Positions 7,998 through 15,156 of a stretch of DNA of 64,000 bases are shown piece after piece. A program made the translations under genes and the position numbers. This DNA comes from Gluconobacter sp. Dm-62 (GTDB taxonomy: Bacteria > Pseudomonadota > Alphaproteobacteria > Acetobacterales > Acetobacteraceae): assembly GCF_018256155.1 (NCBI RefSeq), contig NZ_JAERLY010000001.1, positions 1-64,000 on the forward strand, read 5' to 3'. The notes beneath the pieces are model-generated. The model was not told the DNA's origin. It saw nothing but the letters and a program-made list of their open reading frames with translations, and ran no database searches. Position 1 is the first letter of the stretch, and every line of letters starts with the position of its first letter.

Positions 7998-9598
7998 GGC
8001 CGGGCCTCCTGTGGCAGGAAACCGACTGCCGCATAATTCAGAACGGGGCCTGCCTCCACAGGGACAGGGGCTGTGACGGGTTCTGCCTGTACTGCGCCGC
8101 CATCATAAAGATCCGACCAGAAGGGGCGCATGGCCTGGGTCAGAGCAACATAGCGCCGGTAGATCCCTTCGTAGACATGCCGTCGCTCAGTCTGGGGCCG
8201 ATATGTCTGCATCGGGATGGTCTGGGCGGACACGGCTTCTTCCAGATCGGCATATCGACCGATGGCGACACTGGCGGTCAGGGCCGCACCAAGCGCGCCA
8301 GCTTCCCGGACTTCAGGGATCTCTACATCTGCACCCAGAATATCGGCAAACATCTGTGCAATCACCGGCTGTCCGCTGCCCCCGCCCGACACGCCAATCC
8401 TGCGGACTGGCCCTGTCTGACGCAGGGCATCGACATGTTCGCGATGATTGAAGATCGTGCCTTCCACCATCGCCTGAAACAGATCTGCCCGATCATGCCA
8501 GGACTGCACGCCGAACAGGGAAGCGCTGGCTGGCACTTCATAGGGCGAGCCGAACAGGAACGGATGATACAGCGGAACCTGATGACGTCCGCCCGGCTTT
8601 AAGAGGCGGCTTTCCATTTCCGCCGAAAGCTGCCGGGCCGCATCCTGTTCTTCAGGGCGCAGCAGCTTTGCCAGCCATTCGAGATTGCTGGACGATGCTG
8701 GGGAAATGGCCATGCAGTTCCAAAGACCGCGACGGTATCCGGCGCGACAGGCCCAGCCTTCCCCGACGACCGGCCGATCCCGGAACACCTCATTGATCGA
8801 AAATGTTCCGGCCGTAATGGAAAGATCATCGGCCTGGGTATATCCCATCCCGACTGCCGCAGCCGTGACGTCATGCAGCCCAACCGAAACAGGCGTTCCA
8901 GCTTTCAGGCCCGTCAGGGCAGCGGCCTCAGGCGTCAGGGCACCACCGCTTTCGCAGGACAGGCGCATTTCCGGCAATGCCTTGCGGATTTCCTGCAATC
9001 CCAGGATTTCCAACAGATCATCGCTGTAGTCCTGTGTCTGTAAATCCGTGAACGACGTGCTGGCTTCTGTCAGATCCGTGGCGATCTCACCCGTCAGACA
9101 GTATCGGATCCAGTCCTTCGCAAAAATAACGGAGCCGATTGCGGCATAACGATCCGGCTCATTATCCCGTATCCAGGCAAGGAGCGTATTGGCCGAATAG
9201 GTATAAGGACGCTGTCCTGCCACAGGCAGAACCAGATCGGACAGACCAGTGCGGTGCCACTGCTCATGTAGCGCCGTTGCGCGGCTGTCGAGGGACATAA
9301 TTCCCCGGCCCAGCGGCTTACTTGATCGGTCAAGTAGAAAAACGCCGTCCCCGTGTGCCGTCAGGCCAACTGCAGCGATGGCAGACCCATCAAGCCCGGC
9401 ATCTGCCAGCGCATCCTGCACGGAAGCGGTCACAGCCTCCCAAGCCTCGTACATATCTCGCTCAACATGGTGCGGGCGGTCCATATGCTGTGCCACCCGG
9501 CGACGTCCCGTTCCCATAATCGCGCCGGTTGGCGAGAACACGACAGCTTTTGTCGTCGTGGAACCGCTATCGATTCCAATGGTGAAATCCTGGCGCAT
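7994..9598 (-). CDS. FGGY-family polyol kinase (EryA-like)
   Basis: 534 residues with the two actin-fold domains of FGGY carbohydrate kinases: phosphate-1 loop IGIDSGSTTTKAVVF at the N terminus, AVGLTAHGDGVFLLD, GLHDVTAAAVGMGY near the domain boundary, and IGVSGGGSGQPVIAQMFADI (adenosine region) near 400. The signature ISPASSSNLEWL resembles erythritol kinase EryA-type proteins. It phosphorylates a sugar alcohol using ATP. First gene of a three-gene operon (kinase, FAD dehydrogenase, aldolase-like), with a 334-bp regulatory gap upstream. Erythritol, threitol, arabitol, xylitol and ribitol are all possible substrates; the sequence alone does not decide. Confidence 0.8.
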   Translation of the reverse strand: MRQDFTIGIDSGSTTTKAVVFSPTGAIMGTGRRRVAQHMDRPHHVERDMYEAWEAVTASVQDALADAGLDGSAIAAVGLTAHGDGVFLLDRSSKPLGRGIMSLDSRATALHEQWHRTGLSDLVLPVAGQRPYTYSANTLLAWIRDNEPDRYAAIGSVIFAKDWIRYCLTGEIATDLTEASTSFTDLQTQDYSDDLLEILGLQEIRKALPEMRLSCESGGALTPEAAALTGLKAGTPVSVGLHDVTAAAVGMGYTQADDLSITAGTFSINEVFRDRPVVGEGWACRAGYRRGLWNCMAISPASSSNLEWLAKLLRPEEQDAARQLSAEMESRLLKPGGRHQVPLYHPFLFGSPYEVPASASLFGVQSWHDRADLFQAMVEGTIFNHREHVDALRQTGPVRRIGVSGGGSGQPVIAQMFADILGADVEIPEVREAGALGAALTASVAIGRYADLEEAVSAQTIPMQTYRPQTERRHVYEGIYRRYVALTQAMRPFWSDLYDGGAVQAEPVTAPVPVEAGPVLNYAAVGFLPQEARP

Positions 9599-9932
9599 TG
9601 AACACCCTCCAGACAGCGTGACCGATTATCGAGCGATAGGAATGATGGGTACTCATAACATCATTCATGATATTTAAAACACATATACCTGTGACTTATC
9701 ACGAATAAATGTGACATATCATGTGATCGTCTCGAACGCTTATCTGCTGTCGAGAGGTGCTTGTGACGCTATTTTCTGATTTGATCGCGAGGATAGCTGA
9801 CATGGTGCGGCTGTATGCCCGGATGGATTACTGCACAAAGCCGCGGGAGAGGCGATATTTTCGCATCGTGATGTGTCCGCCCGGCGCTACCTGACACGAC
9901 CCGAGTTCAAACGCGACGCTGTCCCATACAAT
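9599..9932. promoter_or_regulatory. Regulatory gap upstream of the polyol kinase operon
   Basis: 334 bp without a convincing gene between the kinase start and the MFS stop. The part nearest the kinase (9640-9730) is AT-rich and should hold the promoter. It contains an interrupted palindrome TATCG-AG-CGATA at 9627-9638, ATCAT-TC-ATGAT at about 9660-9671 and two copies of TGTGAC(T/A)TATCA at 9690-9701 and 9710-9721, exactly 20 bp apart. The far part (9740-9932) shows nothing I can name. Confidence 0.5.
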
Positions 9933-11411
9933 TTACCGCTTGTGTGTTCCGAAGAAGTTTCCCTGGTGCAAGCGCGTCTCGATTTCTTCCAGCGTCGTCC
10001 CAGCAGTTTCCGGCACGAACGCCCAGACGAAAACAAATGCCAGAACATTGACCAGGCCAAACAGCCAGAAGGTTCCGGTCGATCCCAGCGCGTTGACCAA
10101 CGTGAGCGTGACCAGAGAAACAAGGGTATCGGAAAGCCAGACGGTGGCACTGGCCAGGCCCATTGCCTTGCTGCGTATTTCCAGTGGAAAGACTTCCGAA
10201 GCGATCAGCCAGACCGCCACTGAAAGCGAACCGAAATTAAAAAAGATATATCCAAGAAGAGCGGCGACCATAGCGGCCATGCGCATGCCCGCAATTGGCG
10301 CATTACTGAGAAAGATGCTGCCCAGAACGAACAATGACAATGCTGCAAAAGGCAGCATGACAAGCAACATCCTGCGGCGACCAACCCGATCGATCAGAGC
10401 GATCCCCATACCCGTTGTAATCGTCGAGGTGATCCCGACACCCACCGATGTCAGCAATGCGGCAGAATGACCGAGGCCTGTCTTCGCGAGAATAATGGGG
10501 GCGTAGTAAACAATCACATTTGGCCCGGAAAGCTGCGATAGGGCAGCAACCCCCAAAGCGGCAATGAGAGCTGGGCGCACCCATCTCTGCCGGAGTGCTT
10601 TCCACCCGCTTTCCTCAACCGTTTCGTCGTTTGTCGCCAGCAGATCGTTCAGTTCGCGATGAACGGGCTCATGATGCCCTCGCAGGCGATAAAGGATCGA
10701 GATTGCCCGCCTTTCCTGTTGATGATGGAGAAGCCAGCGCGGACTTTCCGGAAGGAAAAACATCCCGACTGCCAGGAGAACTGCCGGAATGACACCGAGC
10801 ATGAACATCATTCGCCAGCAGTCACGTGGCCCAGCCAGTTCGTATCCGACGAAAAAAGCCAGTAGCAACCCGAGGGAGAACACCATCTGAAACAGCGAAA
10901 CAAGGCCGCCCCGCCGCTCCGCCGGTGCCAGTTCCGCGACATAGACAGGTACAATTTGTGTCGTGGCCCCAATGGCACATCCAAGGAACAGCCGCGCAAC
11001 AATGAGCGTCCCCTGATTTGGCGCCAGACCGCAGCCTATTGAGCCCGCGATGAACACAAGCGCAGCGAATATGACTGCCGGCCGACGCCCATATCGATCG
11101 GAAACCGGCCCACTCAGCAGGGCTCCGGCCACGGCTCCTAGATTGAGCGCAGCTGCAATCCACTCCTGACCAGCCGTCGAGAGGGAAAAGCTCCGCGTTA
11201 CATAGATCAGTGCTGAAGCAATGATGCCCGTATCATATCCAAACAGAAGCCCGCCGATCGCAGCGACAGCGGCCGCCATCGCAACATATCGCTTTGCTTC
11301 CTTTCGACGATCTTCAAGATGAGAGAACTCCGGCAGCAGTTCCGACACGCGCGATTGCATATGCTCCCGACGTTGCGTGCGCTTCTGAGATCCATGGAGG
11401 GTAGCGGACAT
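9933..11411 (-). CDS. MFS sugar/polyol transporter (sugar porter family)
   Basis: 492 residues with 12 predicted membrane segments. Sugar-porter signatures are clear: GGLLFGYDTGIIASAL in TM1, D-RYGRRP in the TM2-3 loop, PESPRWLL after TM6, and PETAGTTLEEIE after TM12. It imports a sugar or polyol by proton symport. The start at 11411 is supported by AAGGAG seven bases upstream. It lies between the AroE-like gene (90 bp gap) and the polyol kinase operon, and is probably transcribed with the AroE-like gene. The substrate is probably the polyol used by the kinase; inferred. Confidence 0.88.
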   Translation of the reverse strand: MSATLHGSQKRTQRREHMQSRVSELLPEFSHLEDRRKEAKRYVAMAAAVAAIGGLLFGYDTGIIASALIYVTRSFSLSTAGQEWIAAALNLGAVAGALLSGPVSDRYGRRPAVIFAALVFIAGSIGCGLAPNQGTLIVARLFLGCAIGATTQIVPVYVAELAPAERRGGLVSLFQMVFSLGLLLAFFVGYELAGPRDCWRMMFMLGVIPAVLLAVGMFFLPESPRWLLHHQQERRAISILYRLRGHHEPVHRELNDLLATNDETVEESGWKALRQRWVRPALIAALGVAALSQLSGPNVIVYYAPIILAKTGLGHSAALLTSVGVGITSTITTGMGIALIDRVGRRRMLLVMLPFAALSLFVLGSIFLSNAPIAGMRMAAMVAALLGYIFFNFGSLSVAVWLIASEVFPLEIRSKAMGLASATVWLSDTLVSLVTLTLVNALGSTGTFWLFGLVNVLAFVFVWAFVPETAGTTLEEIETRLHQGNFFGTHKR

Positions 11412-11501
11412 GAGGCGTCTCCTTCTGGCCTGGCCCAGGCCCGGCAGACATTCCGTATCTGGTTCAGACCTGGGCAGTAGTGCCGTTTCCGGTGTGCTTG
11501 C

Positions 11502-12359
11502 TCAGTCGGTGACGCCGAAAATATCTTCCAGAGTCCGCTTCATGATGTCCGCAGAAAGTTTGCGTTCAAACCACAACTCCGCCCCTATGATGCCCTGATT
11601 TACCAGCATGCCGAGACCGTCGAGCGTTGTGCAGCCACGCGATTTGGCCTCCCTCAGAAGTCTGGTCATCGGGGGATTAGGAATGACGTCAGCGATGATC
11701 ATTTTTTCGGTCAGTGACTGAAGTGCGATGGGCGGGAGCGCCTCTTTTTCTCCAAATCCGATCGAAGTGGCATTGATGACAATGTCCACGCCCTCAGGCA
11801 CATGGAGGTCAGCCTCCCAGCCAACAGCTTCTGCCGCGCAGTCTGTATTCTTGCGGAGCAAATCCGCAATGGCCTCCGCCTTTTCCAGCTTCCGATTGGC
11901 GATCATTATGCTCTTTGCACCCGCAAGGCCCAGTTCCACGGCGATCGCACGCGCTGCCCCCCCGGCACCAAGCAGCAGAACCTTCTGGCCCGCAGGGTCC
12001 GTTGCTTGTTTGAGGGATGCAAGGAATCCCTTGCCATCCGTATTATCTCCAATGAGCCGGCCATCGCGGATACTGACGCAGTTCACCGCGCCTATAATCT
12101 TTGCAGATTGCGCGATCTCATTCAGATGCTCCATGACGGCCACCTTATGAGGCAACGAACAGTTGAAGCCGACCCACTCCATGGCCACAGCGCCTCTAAC
12201 GGCTTCTTTCAGATTATCGGCGCTGACATCGCAATTGATATAACGGGCATCAATGCCATCGTGGGCATAGGCAGCCTCCATCATGGCCACGGTTGGATTG
12301 TCGGCACATGGGCTGGAGAAAGAGCCCGTCAAAATGGCGCGGAAATTTCTGTTTGTCAT
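11502..12359 (-). CDS. Shikimate dehydrogenase-like oxidoreductase (AroE/YdiB family)
   Basis: 285 residues, the usual size of AroE. Conserved: catalytic Lys in NCSLPHKVAV (about 72), Asp in GDNTDGKG (about 108), the NADP-binding GAGGAARAI and ANRKLEKAEAI, and GLGMLVNQG near the end. The N-terminal serine pair that holds the shikimate carboxylate in AroE (usually S-x-S-x-S-P) appears here as GSFSSPCADN, so substrate binding may differ. It sits between a LacI regulator and a sugar transporter and not with aromatic amino acid genes. A catabolic role on quinate/shikimate-like or polyol-derived substrates is likelier than housekeeping aroE. A perfect palindrome lies 36 bp before the start. Confidence 0.72.
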   Translation of the reverse strand: MTNRNFRAILTGSFSSPCADNPTVAMMEAAYAHDGIDARYINCDVSADNLKEAVRGAVAMEWVGFNCSLPHKVAVMEHLNEIAQSAKIIGAVNCVSIRDGRLIGDNTDGKGFLASLKQATDPAGQKVLLLGAGGAARAIAVELGLAGAKSIMIANRKLEKAEAIADLLRKNTDCAAEAVGWEADLHVPEGVDIVINATSIGFGEKEALPPIALQSLTEKMIIADVIPNPPMTRLLREAKSRGCTTLDGLGMLVNQGIIGAELWFERKLSADIMKRTLEDIFGVTD

Positions 12360-12394
12360 GATATCGCTCCTGAAGGATTGTTAGCCCGGTTTTG

Positions 12395-12410
12395 TTGCAT
12401 AGCTATGCAA
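12395..12410. promoter_or_regulatory. Palindromic operator candidate TTGCATAGCTATGCAA
   Basis: A perfect 16-bp palindrome 36 bp before the AroE-like start codon, in the 88-bp gap after the LacI-family regulator stop. Size and placement fit a repressor operator; the adjacent LacI-type protein is the natural candidate. It is not identical to the palindrome at 5206-5217, so one regulator may not bind both. Confidence 0.5.
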
Positions 12411-12447
12411 AGCATCTCCATGACGAATGGTTGCCATCAATTCCGAC

Positions 12448-13515
12448 TTATCTGGAAACGGGAGCTTTTCGCATTGTGCTGCCGCGCACGAGAAGTTCTG
12501 CATCGATCATTCGTTTTTGCGAAATCGCGACGTCCGGAGATGAGAGAACTTCTGTCAGAATCTCAATCGCGACTTCAGCAAATGCTCCAAGATTTTGGCT
12601 GAACGTTGTGAGTTGGTAGGCCTGCCAGGCCCCTTGCGGAATATTATCATATCCAATCACCACCACATCTTCCGGACAGGACAGAATTCCGTGATCACGG
12701 AAGGCATCCAATGCGCCACATGCCATGAGATCATTGCTGCAGAAGAGGCCATCCGGTCGATGCCCCTGCCTGAGATACTCACGAACAGCGGTGAAGCCGC
12801 TTTCGTAAGTGTCATCGCCTTGCAGTTCAGTAACGCTTTTCCCGGTGCCATTATCGGTGGCAAGCGCTCCAAGAAAGCCCCGGCGGCGCTCTCGTGACGC
12901 CGCATTCCGGACCGGTCCCCCCAGCCAGACAGGACGCACGACACCACATTCCTGCATGATGCGAGCCGCCCGAAAGCCGGATGCGCTGTTATTCGACCGG
13001 ATCGTGGAAATACCTGGACCGACAATGCGGGAATTGAAACAGATTGCCGGGATATTGAGTTCGCTCAGGCAACGGGCTGCCTCAGGGGTGCCCACGGCCA
13101 GCGCAGTAATGATTGCATCCACGCGATAGCTGGCCAACTGATCCAAAGCAGCATCAAGGATCAAGGCATCATCGACGTGCACCAGCATAATCTGGAAACC
13201 GGCAGCACGCAGAGATACAGTGAGGCATTCAAGGGCGAAAGCATAAAACGGGTTCGACAGCCCACCAACGACCACGCCGATCATACCTGAACGGCCAGAC
13301 AGCATGATTGCCGGAATACGGTTAGGGCGATAGTTCAGCGCCGCGGCAGCCTCAAAAACCTTGGCACGCGTTACCGGGGAAATACTGGCATTCGAAGAAA
13401 AGGCACGGGATACGGCCGACTGTGAGACGCCCGCATGCCGCGCCACATCGATAGATGTGATAATTCGCCTGCTCATGATCAGCGGATCATAGTCCGTTGA
13501 TGACCGCCTTGCCAT
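12448..13515 (-). CDS. LacI-family transcriptional regulator
   Basis: 355 residues from 13515, or 342 from an in-frame ATG at 13476 (MSRRIITSIDVARHAGVS), which matches the usual family start better; neither has a strong Shine-Dalgarno. The N-terminal helix-turn-helix and hinge helix are clear (DVARHAGVSQSAVSRAFS, then YRPNRIPAIMLSGRSG), followed by a periplasmic-binding-protein-like effector domain (FCSNDLMACGALDAFRDHGI, VVIGYDNIPQG). It is expected to repress the sugar or polyol genes downstream and respond to their substrate or an intermediate. Gene order on the minus strand is regulator, AroE-like, MFS, kinase operon. Confidence 0.9.
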   Translation of the reverse strand: MARRSSTDYDPLIMSRRIITSIDVARHAGVSQSAVSRAFSSNASISPVTRAKVFEAAAALNYRPNRIPAIMLSGRSGMIGVVVGGLSNPFYAFALECLTVSLRAAGFQIMLVHVDDALILDAALDQLASYRVDAIITALAVGTPEAARCLSELNIPAICFNSRIVGPGISTIRSNNSASGFRAARIMQECGVVRPVWLGGPVRNAASRERRRGFLGALATDNGTGKSVTELQGDDTYESGFTAVREYLRQGHRPDGLFCSNDLMACGALDAFRDHGILSCPEDVVVIGYDNIPQGAWQAYQLTTFSQNLGAFAEVAIEILTEVLSSPDVAISQKRMIDAELLVRGSTMRKAPVSR

Positions 13516-13576
13516 GCCTGGGGCTCGGAAGTTTTCCTGAACTCAAAAACAGTGAACGCCGACTGACGTCACTTCA

Positions 13577-14779
13577 TTATGCCCATTGAGGAAAAGGGTC
13601 AGCGAGATGATCGTAATGCCATGGCATGAAAATATCAGTCTGTGTATCGGGGACAAGACAGCTGTCCAGCGCGATCCGGATTTCTGCTTCATCCATTCCC
13701 GCACCAATGAACACCAGTTCCTGCCGGCGGTCGCCATAGACGTCGTCCCAGTATCCGGCGAGCGTTGCCTTCCAGCTCTCATCGTCCGGCCAGTCTTGAT
13801 GGGGCACGCTCGCCCACCAGCGGCCCGCGGCCTGATGGCGCGCCAGTGCACCTGCGATGCTCAGGTCTCCAACCCAGTCCGGCCGGGTTGCAAGCCAGAA
13901 ATACCCTTTAACCCGTACAACCCCGTGCCATGACCGTTCAATAAAATCGGAAAAGGCCTGCGGATTGAAAGGCCGACGCGCACGGTAAACAAAGCTGGAA
14001 ATGCCGTATTCTTCCGTTTCAGGACGGTGTTCTGCATGCCCGTACAATTCCTTGAACCACAAGGGATGCTGGTGCGCACGCTCGAAATCAAAACGTCCTG
14101 TATTCAGAACCTGATCCAGGGGAACCGTGCTCTGGCTGGTCTCGATCAGTGCCGCATCAGCATTCAGCGAGCGGATGATAAGGCGCGCGGCTTCTGCCTG
14201 CTGAGGCGAGGCCGTATCTGTCTTGTTAAGGACGATGACATCCGCAAATTCGATCTGATCGACAAAAAGATCAACAAGCGCACGCTCATCGTCATCTCCC
14301 GCGACCTCGCCACGGTCGCGCAGAAAATCGGTTGAACCATAGTCTTTCAGCAGGTTCACGGCATCCACGACGGTCACCATTGTATCAAGCCGGGCCACAT
14401 CGCTCAGACTGCGCCCCTCCTCATCACGGAACTCGAAAGTGGCCGCGACAGGAAGAGGCTCGGCGATGCCCGTTGATTCAATCAGGAGATAATCAAAACG
14501 GTTTTCCTGAGCCAGACGGGTCACTTCTGTCAGCAGATCGTCCCTGAGTGTGCAGCAGATGCACCCGTTGGTCATTTCGACCAGCTTTTCGTCCGTTCGC
14601 GACAGGTCGCTGCCACCGTTGCGGATCAGTTCTGCGTCGATATTCACGTCACTCATGTCATTGACGATGACGGCGACTTTCAGACCGGCACGATTGTTCA
14701 GAACGTGATTGAGGAGCGTCGTCTTTCCAGCCCCCAGAAAGCCGGAAAGTACGGTAACGGGCAATCGGACATCCGGCAT
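13577..14779 (-). CDS. COG0523 (CobW/ZigA/YciC-like) GTPase, metallochaperone
   Basis: 400 residues. Walker [14 protein letters not shown] at 12-24, the metal-binding CxCC motif [13 protein letters not shown] at about 71-83, [11 protein letters not shown] switch region, guanine-specific NKTD near 180 and a C-terminal CobW_C domain with PFNPQAF and WLATRPD. Members of this family deliver zinc or cobalt to client metalloenzymes under starvation. The start at 14779 has AAGGAG eight bases upstream. A Zur-like palindrome (around 14825-14845) lies in the divergent promoter shared with a TonB receptor, supporting a zinc-limitation role over cobalamin synthesis. Confidence 0.88.
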   Translation of the reverse strand: MPDVRLPVTVLSGFLGAGKTTLLNHVLNNRAGLKVAVIVNDMSDVNIDAELIRNGGSDLSRTDEKLVEMTNGCICCTLRDDLLTEVTRLAQENRFDYLLIESTGIAEPLPVAATFEFRDEEGRSLSDVARLDTMVTVVDAVNLLKDYGSTDFLRDRGEVAGDDDERALVDLFVDQIEFADVIVLNKTDTASPQQAEAARLIIRSLNADAALIETSQSTVPLDQVLNTGRFDFERAHQHPLWFKELYGHAEHRPETEEYGISSFVYRARRPFNPQAFSDFIERSWHGVVRVKGYFWLATRPDWVGDLSIAGALARHQAAGRWWASVPHQDWPDDESWKATLAGYWDDVYGDRRQELVFIGAGMDEAEIRIALDSCLVPDTQTDIFMPWHYDHLADPFPQWA

Positions 14780-15156
14780 GCAGGCAGCTCCTTGACGGAA
14801 GGAAAAGTTTCCAGCTCCTCATATATGTTATGTTATAACGTATCAACAGAAAGCTGCGCGTTTGTATTCCTGTCTGGTCGCGATCATGTCATCCGCCAGA
14901 TATGCGAAGAGAAATCACCCTCGCCTCAGCGGCAGTATGGCGGAGCGGAGACAACAGCTTCTGTCATGTCGGTTCCGAAAAGACGTCGCTTTCTCCAAAC
15001 GCGGTCCTCCCCTGTCATCCCGACATTCCCGCCTGTCAAGAAAGTGTGTCGTTCCGTCAAGACCACGTGTCGAAAGGTTTGGTAGAGAAAAATATAACAC
15101 ATTCGTATCGACATGAGGGGCGCCTCTGCCTGCTCTTACGAGGAGACGATCATATC
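14780..15156. promoter_or_regulatory. Divergent intergenic region, CobW-like / TonB receptor
   Basis: 377 bp. The left end carries the Zur-like palindrome. An open frame continues upstream of the TonB receptor start (to 14902) but it lacks a signal peptide or family similarity there, so I treat it as leader. A second AT-rich patch, AATATAACACATTCGTAT at about 15091-15108, sits 50 bp before the receptor start and could be its promoter or a weak second metal-regulator half site. I looked for a cobalamin riboswitch (the downstream ammonia-lyase needs adenosylcobalamin) and did not find its conserved boxes. Confidence 0.5.
14825..14845. promoter_or_regulatory. Zur-like operator in the divergent promoter
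   Basis: The sequence TATGTTATGTTATAACGTATC contains the perfect core GTTATAAC at 14832-14839 with near-symmetric flanks (ATGTTATAACGTAT). This resembles alphaproteobacterial Zur boxes, built around an ATGTTATA-type inverted repeat. It is 46 bp upstream of the CobW-like start and in the gap shared with the TonB receptor gene. The box assignment is by eye. Confidence 0.5.

Noticed and set aside
13577-14779. CobW as a cobalamin biosynthesis protein
   Set aside because: No other cobalamin genes nearby, and the Zur-like box plus CxCC motif fit a zinc-type COG0523 chaperone better; the old name is by family only.
14902-15156. In-frame 85-codon extension upstream of the first TonB receptor
   Set aside because: The signal peptide and ribosome site start at 15157; the extension lacks similarity and would bury the signal.
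14840-15156. Cobalamin riboswitch before the TonB receptor, suggested by the downstream B12-dependent lyase
   Set aside because: The conserved riboswitch boxes could not be found and no long pairing pattern fits.
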